The translations under genes were made by a program, and so were the position numbers. 5,697 nt of DNA from Lutibacter sp. UBA4458 (GTDB lineage: Bacteria > Bacteroidota > Bacteroidia > Flavobacteriales > Flavobacteriaceae): contig DGOU01000181.1 of the NCBI GenBank assembly GCA_002390165.1, positions 5,597 through 11,293 on the forward strand, in the 5' to 3' direction. The notes below the pieces were generated by a model. It saw only the letters and a list, made by a program, of their open reading frames with translations, was not told where the DNA came from and searched no databases. Of this stretch, positions 1 through 5,697 are shown piece after piece. Position 1 is the stretch's first letter, and the number at the start of each line of letters is the position of its first letter.

Positions 1-285
1 TTTAGAGCCATTCTTTTAACCTCGTTAACTACTGTGGCCGGATTAGCTCCCTTACTTCTAGAAAGAAGTAGGCAAGCGCAGTTTTTAAAACCAATGGCAA
101 TTTCTATTTCCTATGGTATTGCCATTGCCACTGTGCTCACCTTAGTTATGCTTCCTTTGTTATTAGCGGTTTCCAATAGCATTAAAGTTTTTATAAAATG
201 GGTTATAACAGGTAAAAAAGTCTCTAAAGAAGAAGTAGAAAGGGCAATTATTGAATTAAAAAATAAAGAGAATGAAATACATTAA
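1..285 (+). CDS. RND-family efflux transporter, C-terminal fragment (5' end outside window)
   Basis: This is the last 94 codons of an inner-membrane RND permease; the frame is open to the window's left edge and ends with TAA at 283-285. The stretch resembles the end of AcrB/CusA-type pumps. It has a Thr-rich segment ([11 protein letters not shown]) running into [18 protein letters not shown], then a long hydrophobic helix with a small-residue face ([22 protein letters not shown]), which would be the last transmembrane segment. A charged cytoplasmic tail rich in Lys and Glu follows. RND proteins exchange protons for drugs, metals or other substrates and work with a periplasmic adaptor and a TolC-like channel. 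The next gene is such a channel and overlaps this one by 14 bases, which supports a shared operon. Substrate class (HAE-1-like or heavy-metal-like) cannot be decided from the tail alone. A GTG at position 34 is internal to the family homology and is not the true start. Confidence 0.9.
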   Translation, partial: FRAILLTSLTTVAGLAPLLLERSRQAQFLKPMAISISYGIAIATVLTLVMLPLLLAVSNSIKVFIKWVITGKKVSKEEVERAIIELKNKENEIH

Positions 286-1585
286 TAAACTTACCATTTT
301 ATTATTAATCAGTTTTTCCGCTACTTTTGCTCAAGAAAAACTCACCAAAGAACAAGCTTTAAAAATAGCATTAGAAAATAATTATAGTATTAAAATAGCT
401 AAAAACAATATAAAAATTGCTAAGAATAATGCAAGTATTTATAATAGCGGTTATTTACCAAAAATAATTGCAAATGCCAGTGGTAACTATAGTATAAATA
501 ATACTGAACTTACAAATAGAGATGGTGTAAAATCTGAAATAAATGACGCCGAATCTCAAGGTTACAATGCTTCAATAGGTTTAAATTATACTATATTTGA
601 TGGTTTAGGAAGATCCTATAATTATAAAAAGTTAAAAGAAACTTATAATTTATCTGGGCTCGAAGCCAAAACCATTATTGAAAATTCAGTATTACAAATA
701 TTCACCTTATTTTATGAAGTAGCTAGGTTAGATGAAAATGCTAAAATCATTTTAGAATCCTTAAATATTTCCAAACAACGATTAAAAAGAGCTAAATATA
801 GTTTTGAATACGGGCAAAGCACAAAACTTCAATTATTAAATGCCCAAGTTGATGTTAATAATGATAATATTAACTATATAAATACTTTACGCTCTTTAGC
901 TAATGCTAAACGTGATTTAAACTTACTTTTAGGAAGGCAGATTAACACCAAATTTACTACAAATACAAATATAAAATTTACTGCAATTTTTGAGCTTCCA
1001 ACTTTACTAGAAAAAGCAAAAAAATATAATATTGAAGTTTTAAAATCAAACAAAAATATTGCATTAAGTAATTTCGATTTAAAAGTAAGCAAATCAAAGT
1101 TACTACCTAACCTAACATTAAGTGGTTTCTATGGTTATAACAATTCAAAAAACGATGCTAGTATTTTTACAAATCAATTATCAAATGGTTTAAATACCAG
1201 CTTAAACCTAACTTGGAACTTATTTGATGGTGGAACATCTAAAACACGCATACAAAATTCAAAAATAATTAAGGATAATTTGTTAATTCAAAAAGAACAA
1301 ATTGAAAATGAATTAGAACGTAATGTTTCAAATTCATTAGAAGTTTATAATAATGCATTATTCATTTTAAGATCTGAAGAAAAAAATGTAGAAACCAGTA
1401 AACGTAACTTCTCAAGATCCAAAGAACAATTTATATTAGGACAAATTACCTCTATAGAATTCAGACAAGCTCAAGTTAATTTACTTAACTCTAAGTCTAA
1501 TTTAAATCAATCCAAATACTTAACAAAAAATGCTGAATTAAAATTATTACAACTATCAGGAGAATTATTAAATACCAATTTTTAA
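272..1585 (+). CDS. TolC-family outer membrane efflux protein
   Basis: A complete 437-residue outer-membrane factor, the exit duct of a tripartite efflux or export pump. The N-terminus is a clear signal peptide ([20 protein letters not shown], probable cleavage before Gln21), which fixes the ATG at 272. The mature protein begins with the usual amphipathic segment ([14 protein letters not shown]). It shows the two-fold internal repeat of the family: LNYTIFDG at residues 104-111 matches [11 protein letters not shown] at 311-321, and [15 protein letters not shown] at 178-192 matches [15 protein letters not shown] at 387-401, an offset of about 208 residues. Each half has beta-strand segments followed by long Lys/Glu/Asn-rich coiled-coil helices, as expected for a trimeric beta-barrel with a periplasmic alpha-barrel. 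Length is normal for the family. No lipobox Cys follows the signal peptide. The start lies inside the upstream RND gene (14-base overlap), so translation is probably coupled. The substrate is unknown. Confidence 0.93.
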   Translation: MKYINKLTILLLISFSATFAQEKLTKEQALKIALENNYSIKIAKNNIKIAKNNASIYNSGYLPKIIANASGNYSINNTELTNRDGVKSEINDAESQGYNASIGLNYTIFDGLGRSYNYKKLKETYNLSGLEAKTIIENSVLQIFTLFYEVARLDENAKIILESLNISKQRLKRAKYSFEYGQSTKLQLLNAQVDVNNDNINYINTLRSLANAKRDLNLLLGRQINTKFTTNTNIKFTAIFELPTLLEKAKKYNIEVLKSNKNIALSNFDLKVSKSKLLPNLTLSGFYGYNNSKNDASIFTNQLSNGLNTSLNLTWNLFDGGTSKTRIQNSKIIKDNLLIQKEQIENELERNVSNSLEVYNNALFILRSEEKNVETSKRNFSRSKEQFILGQITSIEFRQAQVNLLNSKSNLNQSKYLTKNAELKLLQLSGELLNTNF

Positions 1586-1671
1586 AATCTAACTAATTTG
1601 ATAAAAATATTTTGGTTGCAGTTTGGTTTCCAATTTTATCTTCTGCTAATATTTCTGTAATTTTTATTACT

Positions 1672-1681
1672 AAAACGTTTT
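1672..1681. promoter_or_regulatory. possible operator: 10-bp perfect palindrome AAAACGTTTT
   Basis: A perfect inverted repeat with a central CG lies about 50 bases upstream of the putative ppdK -7 element. The next flanking pair is mismatched (T/C) and the one after it matches (C/G), giving 12 symmetric positions of 14. Its form recalls operators of LacI/GalR-type regulators, which often centre on CG within an A/T-rich half-site. No regulator gene is visible in the window, and a short AT-rich palindrome can arise by chance, so this is a candidate only. Confidence 0.2.
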
Positions 1682-1730
1682 CGCTCTAAAAATCAATGAG
1701 ATAAATCATTAAAAATAAATTAGCAATTCG

Positions 1731-1738
1731 TAAATTTG
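1731..1738 (+). promoter_or_regulatory. probable ppdK promoter, Bacteroidota -7 element
   Basis: TAAATTTG matches the Bacteroidota housekeeping -7 consensus TAnnTTTG exactly. It would start transcription near 1743, leaving an untranslated leader of roughly 45 bases before the ppdK ATG at 1787. A clear -33 TTG is not present at the usual distance (around 1705-1712 the sequence reads ATCATTAA), so the upstream half is weak. The leader (about 1751-1786) is almost pure A/T with no Shine-Dalgarno sequence, which is typical of highly translated genes in this phylum. Confidence 0.5.
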
Positions 1739-1786
1739 TAGCACTTTTTATTAAAAAACTAAAATAATATAAAATATAATTAAAAG

Positions 1787-4516
1787 ATGGAGACATTAAA
1801 AAATGTAAAACAACGGGTATTTAAGTTTGGCAATAAGACTGCGGATGGTAATAGCAGTATGAAAAACTTATTAGGTGGTAAAGGAGCTAATTTAGCAGAA
1901 ATGAGTGCAATTGGAATTCCTGTTCCTCCTGGATTTACAATTACTACAGACGTTTGTACTGAATATAATAAATACGGAAAAAATGAAGTAGTTGCTTTAT
2001 TGAAAAATGATGTGGAAGCTGCGGTAGCCAATGTTGAAAAATTAATGGGAACAAAATTTGGTAGTAATGAAAATCCTTGTTTACTTTCTGTTCGTTCAGG
2101 TGCAAGAGTTTCTATGCCAGGAATGATGGATACCGTTTTGAATCTTGGTATGAATGATAATTCAATTCAAGGATTAATTGCAAAAACCGGTAATGCGCGT
2201 TTTGCTTGGGATTCTTACAGACGATTTGTTCAAATGTTTGGTGGTGTTGTTTTAGGTGTAGGTGCCAAATCAAAAGAAGATCACGACCCATTTGAAGAAA
2301 TTATTTATAGCGCTAAAGAAGCTAAAGGAGTTAATTTAGATACTGAATTAGAAGTTGAAGATTTAAAGCAAATGGTTGCCGACTTTAAGGCTGCTTGTAC
2401 TGCACAAACAGGTGAAGCTTTTCCTGAAGATCCTTGGGATCAACTTTGGGCTAGTATTACAGCTGTATTTGATAGTTGGATGAATCCAAGAGCAATATAT
2501 TATAGAGGTATGAACCAAATTCCTGAAGAATGGGGAACTGCCGTTAATGTTCAAGCAATGGTTTATGGTAATATGGGAAATAATTCTGGTACAGGTGTTG
2601 CTTTTACAAGAGATGCAGCTACTGGAGAAAACATATTTAACGGAGAATATTTAATCAATGCTCAAGGTGAAGATGTAGTTGCTGGTGTTAGAACGCCACA
2701 ACAAATTACATTAGAAGGTTCAAAAAGATGGGCTGTTTTAGCTGAAGTTTCTGAAGAAGATAGAAAAACTAACTATCCTTCATTAGAAGAATTGATGCCA
2801 GCCGTTTATAAAGAATTAAATAATACTCAAAATACACTTGAAGAACATTATAATGATATGCAAGATTTAGAGTTTACCATACAAGATGGTAAACTTTGGA
2901 TGTTACAAACGCGTACTGGTAAACGTACTGCTGCAGCTATGGTTAGAATAGCAATGGAATTATTAAATGATGGCAGAATAACTGAAAAAGAGGCTATTTT
3001 AATGCAAGAACCTGCTAAATTAGATGAACTTTTACACCCAGTTTTTGATGGTGACGCTATAAAAGCAGCAAAAGTTTTAGCAAAAGGATTACCTGCATCA
3101 CCTGGTGCTGCATCCGGACAAGTTGTTTTCTTTGCAGATGAAGCTAATAAATATCCTGTATCTATTCTTGTTCGTGTAGAAACATCTCCTGAAGATTTAG
3201 AAGGAATGAATATTGCTAAAGGTATTTTAACTGCTCGTGGTGGTATGACTTCACATGCGGCTGTTGTAGCACGTGGAATGGGTAAATGTTGTGTGTCTGG
3301 TGCTGGAAATATTAAAATTGACTACAAAACCAGAGTAATGACTGTGGATGGTGAAGAATTAAAAGAAGGAGATTGGATTTCTTTAAATGGCTCTACTGGT
3401 GAAGTTTATGAAGGTAAAATTGCAACTAAAGATGCTGAATTAAGCGGAAACTTTGGTAAAGTAATGAACCTTGCTGATAAATACAGAACACTTGGTGTAA
3501 GAACAAATGCAGAAACAGAGAGAGAATGTAAAGTAGCCGTTGAATTTGGAGCTGAAGGTATTGGACTTTGTCGTACAGAACACATGTTCTTTGAAGGAGA
3601 ACGTTTAGTACGTATGCGTGAAATGATTTTAGCAGAAGATGAAGCTGGAAGAAGAGAAGCATTAAATAAATTACTTTCTATTCAACGTAAAGATTTTAAA
3701 GATGTATTTGCTGCAATGGCTGGCTTACCTGTAACTGTTCGTTTATTAGATCCACCATTACATGAGTTTGTACCTCACGAAGAAGAAAATCAAAAAGAAA
3801 TGGCTAAAGAAATGGGTATTTCTGTAGATGCTATTAAACAAAAAGTTAGCGATTTACATGAATTTAACCCAATGTTAGGTCATAGAGGTTGTAGATTAGG
3901 AAATACATATCCTGAAATTACCGAAATGCAAGCAAGAGCTATTATTGAAGCAGCAATGGAATTAAAAGCAGAAGGTGTTAAAACGTTTCCTGAAATTATG
4001 ATTCCTCTTGTTGGAACAGTAAAAGAATTCAAATTACAAGAAGAAATTGTAAGAGGTATTGCTGAACAAGTATTTGCAGAAAAAGGAGATAAAATTGATT
4101 ACTTAGTTGGTACAATGATTGAAATTCCTCGTGCAGCTTTAATTGCAGATAAAATTGCAGAAGCAGCAGAATTCTTCTCTTTTGGAACAAATGACCTTAC
4201 TCAAATGGGCTTTGGTTATTCTCGTGATGATGCCGGTAAATTTTTACCTATTTATATTGAAAAAGGAATTTTAAAATCTGATCCTTTCCAAGTATTAGAT
4301 CAAGAAGGAATTGGACAATTAGTTGAAATGGGAACTACAAGAGGTCGCTCATCAAATCCTAAATTAAAAGTTGGTATTTGTGGTGAACACGGTGGCGAAC
4401 CAAGTTCTGTTGAATTTTGTCACAGAGTTGGTATGAACTATGTTAGTTGTTCTCCATTTAGAGTGCCAATTGCACGTTTAGCGGCAGCGCAAGCAGCAAT
4501 TAAAAATGAAGCATAA
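1787..4516 (+). CDS. ppdK: pyruvate, phosphate dikinase (EC 2.7.9.1)
   Basis: A complete 909-residue PPDK. It reversibly converts pyruvate, ATP and phosphate to PEP, AMP and pyrophosphate in the cytoplasm. The N-terminal nucleotide-binding domain has LLGGKGANLAEM (28-39), SVRSGARVSMPGMMDT (101-116, with Arg103) and the set Glu362, Gln374, Arg376 in LEFTIQDG and LQTRTGKRT; the spacing of these three fits the Clostridium symbiosum enzyme. The swivelling phosphohistidine domain has ETSPEDLEGM followed by ARGGMTSHAA (483-492), with catalytic His490 and the neighbouring Thr488. The C-terminal PEP/pyruvate barrel has GLCRTEHMF (593-601, Arg596), RLLDPPLHEF (652-661), SFGTNDLTQ (798-806) and GICGEHGGEP (863-872) with catalytic Cys865. 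PPDK-specific segments such as SMPGMMDT separate it from PEP synthase and PTS enzyme I. It has its own promoter and terminator and is probably monocistronic. GGT-, GTT- and CGT-rich codon use suggests high expression. It is slightly longer than the 874-residue clostridial enzyme. Confidence 0.98.
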   Translation: METLKNVKQRVFKFGNKTADGNSSMKNLLGGKGANLAEMSAIGIPVPPGFTITTDVCTEYNKYGKNEVVALLKNDVEAAVANVEKLMGTKFGSNENPCLLSVRSGARVSMPGMMDTVLNLGMNDNSIQGLIAKTGNARFAWDSYRRFVQMFGGVVLGVGAKSKEDHDPFEEIIYSAKEAKGVNLDTELEVEDLKQMVADFKAACTAQTGEAFPEDPWDQLWASITAVFDSWMNPRAIYYRGMNQIPEEWGTAVNVQAMVYGNMGNNSGTGVAFTRDAATGENIFNGEYLINAQGEDVVAGVRTPQQITLEGSKRWAVLAEVSEEDRKTNYPSLEELMPAVYKELNNTQNTLEEHYNDMQDLEFTIQDGKLWMLQTRTGKRTAAAMVRIAMELLNDGRITEKEAILMQEPAKLDELLHPVFDGDAIKAAKVLAKGLPASPGAASGQVVFFADEANKYPVSILVRVETSPEDLEGMNIAKGILTARGGMTSHAAVVARGMGKCCVSGAGNIKIDYKTRVMTVDGEELKEGDWISLNGSTGEVYEGKIATKDAELSGNFGKVMNLADKYRTLGVRTNAETERECKVAVEFGAEGIGLCRTEHMFFEGERLVRMREMILAEDEAGRREALNKLLSIQRKDFKDVFAAMAGLPVTVRLLDPPLHEFVPHEEENQKEMAKEMGISVDAIKQKVSDLHEFNPMLGHRGCRLGNTYPEITEMQARAIIEAAMELKAEGVKTFPEIMIPLVGTVKEFKLQEEIVRGIAEQVFAEKGDKIDYLVGTMIEIPRAALIADKIAEAAEFFSFGTNDLTQMGFGYSRDDAGKFLPIYIEKGILKSDPFQVLDQEGIGQLVEMGTTRGRSSNPKLKVGICGEHGGEPSSVEFCHRVGMNYVSCSPFRVPIARLAAAQAAIKNEA

Positions 4517-4540
4517 ATAAATTAAATTATATTTATATTC

Positions 4541-4576
4541 AAAATTCCATCTTTTTTAAAAGGTGGAATTTTTTTT
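4541..4576 (+). terminator. intrinsic (rho-independent) terminator of ppdK
   Basis: The inverted repeat pairs 4541-4555 (AAAATTCCATCTTTT) with 4558-4572 (AAAAGGTGGAATTTT). It gives up to 15 base pairs, one of them G-U, around a very short TT loop that would open to about four bases in practice. A run of eight T residues (4569-4576) ends the element. It sits 25 bases after the ppdK stop and ends 27 bases before the next start. There is no matching T run for the opposite strand, so it should act on plus-strand transcription only. Confidence 0.9.
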
Positions 4577-4591
4577 ATCCCTCAATTCAAT

Positions 4592-4599
4592 TATATTCG
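4592..4599 (+). promoter_or_regulatory. possible -7 promoter element for a leaderless DUF2520-kdsC transcript
   Basis: TATATTCG matches the Bacteroidota -7 consensus TAnnTTTG at all but one fixed position (C for T). It lies between a strong terminator and the next gene, where a promoter is needed. The last base is only four bases before the ATG at 4604, so initiation at the normal distance would fall on or next to the start codon and give a leaderless mRNA. The T run of the preceding terminator lies about where a -33 element would be. No Shine-Dalgarno sequence is present. Confidence 0.4.
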
Positions 4600-4603
4600 T
4601 TGT

Positions 4604-5368
4604 ATGATTAAAGTAGTAATACTCGGCGCTGGAAATGTTGCTTTTCATTTAACTAATTTTTTATTAAAAAATAAAAAAGTAGCATTGCTTCAAGTTTATA
4701 ATAAAAACATTAATAAAATTGATTACTTAAAAAATGCGGTATCCGTTACCGATAAAATATCTAACTTAAACAAAACTGGAGATATTTATATAATTGCTGT
4801 TTCAGATGACGCCATTTCTTCACTATCTAATCAATTAATGCTACCTAATAAATTAGTAGTACACACTTCAGGAAATGTTTCTATAAACGAATTACAGTCA
4901 AAAAGTGGTAAAGGTGTTTTTTATCCATTACAATCTTTTTCGAAAAATAAAAACATCAATTTTAAAAATATTCCTTTTTGTATTGAGGCAGATACTTCAA
5001 AAAATTTATTCCTTTTAAAAACATTTACAAAAATAATTTCTGACACGTATTTTCTAATAAATTCTGAACAACGAAAACAATTACACTTAGCTGCAGTTTT
5101 TGTAAATAATTTTGTAAATCATTTATATTATTTAGGCAATGAAATTTGTGAGGAAAATAATATTCCTTTTGAAATATTAAATCCTTTAATTAAAGAAACC
5201 GCTAATAAAATTGAAGAACTCTCCCCTTTTAATGCTCAAACTGGACCAGCAAAAAGAAATGATAAGGAAACCATGAAAAAACAGTTAGCAATGTTACCAA
5301 AAAAATCAAAAGAAATTTATACATTGCTTAGTAATTCTATCTTAGAAACGTATGGAAAAAAGTTATAA
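4604..5368 (+). CDS. Rossmann-like and DUF2520 domain-containing protein
   Basis: A complete 254-residue protein. It has an N-terminal Rossmann nucleotide-binding domain (about 1-115) and a C-terminal helical DUF2520 domain (about 120-250), an architecture related to 6-phosphogluconate dehydrogenase-type and F420/NADP-dependent oxidoreductases. Visible signatures are the first strand and glycine loop VVILGAGNVAFHL (4-16), HTSGNVS (87-93), GVFYPLQSFSK (104-114) and QTGPAKRND (212-220), all recognisable in the family. After the second strand the sequence is VYNKN (31-35), with no acidic residue where NAD-specific enzymes usually carry one; this hints at NADP or no cofactor preference, but is inference. 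The loop lacks the usual last glycine of GxGxxG. No substrate is established for the family. It heads an apparent operon after the ppdK terminator and overlaps the kdsC-like gene by 17 bases, suggesting coupled translation. There is no signal peptide or membrane segment, so it should be cytoplasmic. Confidence 0.9.
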   Translation: MIKVVILGAGNVAFHLTNFLLKNKKVALLQVYNKNINKIDYLKNAVSVTDKISNLNKTGDIYIIAVSDDAISSLSNQLMLPNKLVVHTSGNVSINELQSKSGKGVFYPLQSFSKNKNINFKNIPFCIEADTSKNLFLLKTFTKIISDTYFLINSEQRKQLHLAAVFVNNFVNHLYYLGNEICEENNIPFEILNPLIKETANKIEELSPFNAQTGPAKRNDKETMKKQLAMLPKKSKEIYTLLSNSILETYGKKL

Positions 5369-5697
5369 AGAAATAATGCCCGAAATTACTACATTTATAT
5401 TTGATGTAGATGGCGTTTTAACAGATGGCATAGTTAATGTTACTACAAATGGTGAGCTTATACGAAATATGCATACAAAAGATGGTTTTGCATTAAAAAC
5501 TGCGGTGTTAGAAGGTTTTAATGTTTGCATAATTTCAGGAGGAAATAATGAAGGAGTTAGAACCCGTTTAAGTGGATTAGGAATTCAAAATATTTATTTA
5601 GGAGCTCATAATAAAATAGAACAATTTGAAGCTTATATCCATTCAAATAAAATAAATCCTAGGCACATTTTATATATGGGTGATGACATTCCAGATT
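5352..5697 (+). CDS. kdsC: KdsC-like HAD phosphatase (3-deoxy-D-manno-octulosonate 8-phosphate phosphatase), 3' end outside window
   Basis: The first 115 codons of a HAD-family phosphatase resembling KdsC, which removes phosphate from KDO 8-phosphate to give free KDO for the lipopolysaccharide core. HAD motifs are in order: DVDGVLTDG (18-26) with nucleophile Asp18 and acid/base Asp20, IISGG (60-64) with Ser62, Lys88 in LGAHNKIEQ, and MGDDIPD (109-115) at the window edge. The lack of a large cap and the segment after motif I (HTKDGFALK) fit the small tetrameric C0-type KdsC group. KdsC proteins are usually about 170-180 residues, so roughly 60 are missing. The ATG at 5352 (MEKSYKEIMPEITTF) is preferred because flavobacterial relatives usually begin MEKSYKE; the ATG at 5376 is an alternative. 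It overlaps the DUF2520 gene by 17 bases. A related C0 phosphatase acting on another sugar, such as a CMP-sialic acid pathway enzyme, cannot be fully excluded. Confidence 0.88.
   Translation, partial: MEKSYKEIMPEITTFIFDVDGVLTDGIVNVTTNGELIRNMHTKDGFALKTAVLEGFNVCIISGGNNEGVRTRLSGLGIQNIYLGAHNKIEQFEAYIHSNKINPRHILYMGDDIPD

Noticed and set aside
874..1092. Minus-strand open frame of 72 codons inside the TolC-family gene
   Set aside because: Phe/Lys/Leu-rich translation, antisense to the repeat region of a clear outer-membrane protein; no family resemblance.
1600..1640. Inverted repeat GATAAAA/TTTTATC with an inner TTGG-TTT-CCAA hairpin, considered as terminator of the efflux operon
   Set aside because: The 7-bp and 4-bp stems are AT-rich and weak, the outer loop is long (27 bases), and no T run follows; not supported as an intrinsic terminator.
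1586..1786. Spacer checked for a riboswitch, tRNA or small RNA
   Set aside because: No tRNA-like arms, no conserved aptamer core and no strong GC-containing stems were seen; apart from the promoter and palindrome nothing can be supported.
1780..2031. Minus-strand open frame of 83 codons opposite the start of ppdK
   Set aside because: It lies opposite conserved PPDK sequence, has low-complexity Ser/Phe/Pro-rich composition and no recognisable domain; a by-product of codon use on the coding strand.
2363..3662. Two further minus-strand open frames inside ppdK (2363-2554 and 3426-3662)
   Set aside because: Both are antisense to strongly conserved enzyme motifs. Their translations (Leu/Gln/His-rich in the second) look like complement artefacts, not proteins.
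1..5697. Search for a novel defence, mobile or biosynthetic system
   Set aside because: All coding sequence is assigned to widespread chromosomal families, all on one strand, with no integrase, transposase, repeat array, toxin-antitoxin pair or compositional island apparent.

Overview
The window looks like ordinary chromosomal DNA from a member of the Bacteroidota, most probably a marine or host-associated flavobacterium. The evidence is low G+C (about one third by eye), starts without Shine-Dalgarno sequences in A-rich leaders, a match to the Bacteroidota -7 promoter consensus TAnnTTTG, and protein sequences typical of that group (a 909-residue pyruvate phosphate dikinase and a DUF2520 protein followed by a KdsC-type phosphatase). 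All genes lie on the plus strand. I see no rRNA or tRNA gene, insertion sequence, CRISPR array or phage gene.

Region 1 (1-1585) is the end of an efflux operon. The C-terminus of an RND inner-membrane transporter, cut by the window edge, overlaps by 14 bases a complete TolC-family outer-membrane protein gene. With a periplasmic adaptor, presumably encoded upstream, the two would form a tripartite export pump.

Region 2 (1586-1786) is a 201-base AT-rich spacer. It holds the probable ppdK promoter and a short palindrome that may be an operator. A minus-strand stretch that reads somewhat like protein but has no usable start also lies here.

Region 3 (1787-4576) is ppdK, a complete pyruvate phosphate dikinase gene with all the recognised active-site motifs. 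It is followed by a strong intrinsic terminator, so it is probably a single-gene transcript. The enzyme interconverts pyruvate and PEP at the junction of glycolysis and gluconeogenesis.

Region 4 (4577-5697) starts a new operon. A promoter-like sequence lies so close to the first ATG that the mRNA may be leaderless. The first gene is a Rossmann/DUF2520 protein of unknown physiological role. It overlaps by 17 bases the start of a KdsC-like HAD phosphatase gene (KDO 8-phosphate phosphatase, lipopolysaccharide core synthesis), which runs off the window.

I did not find a convincing undescribed system. The points most worth a second look are the possible leaderless promoter, the translational coupling of DUF2520 to kdsC, and the unexplained content of the spacer upstream of ppdK.
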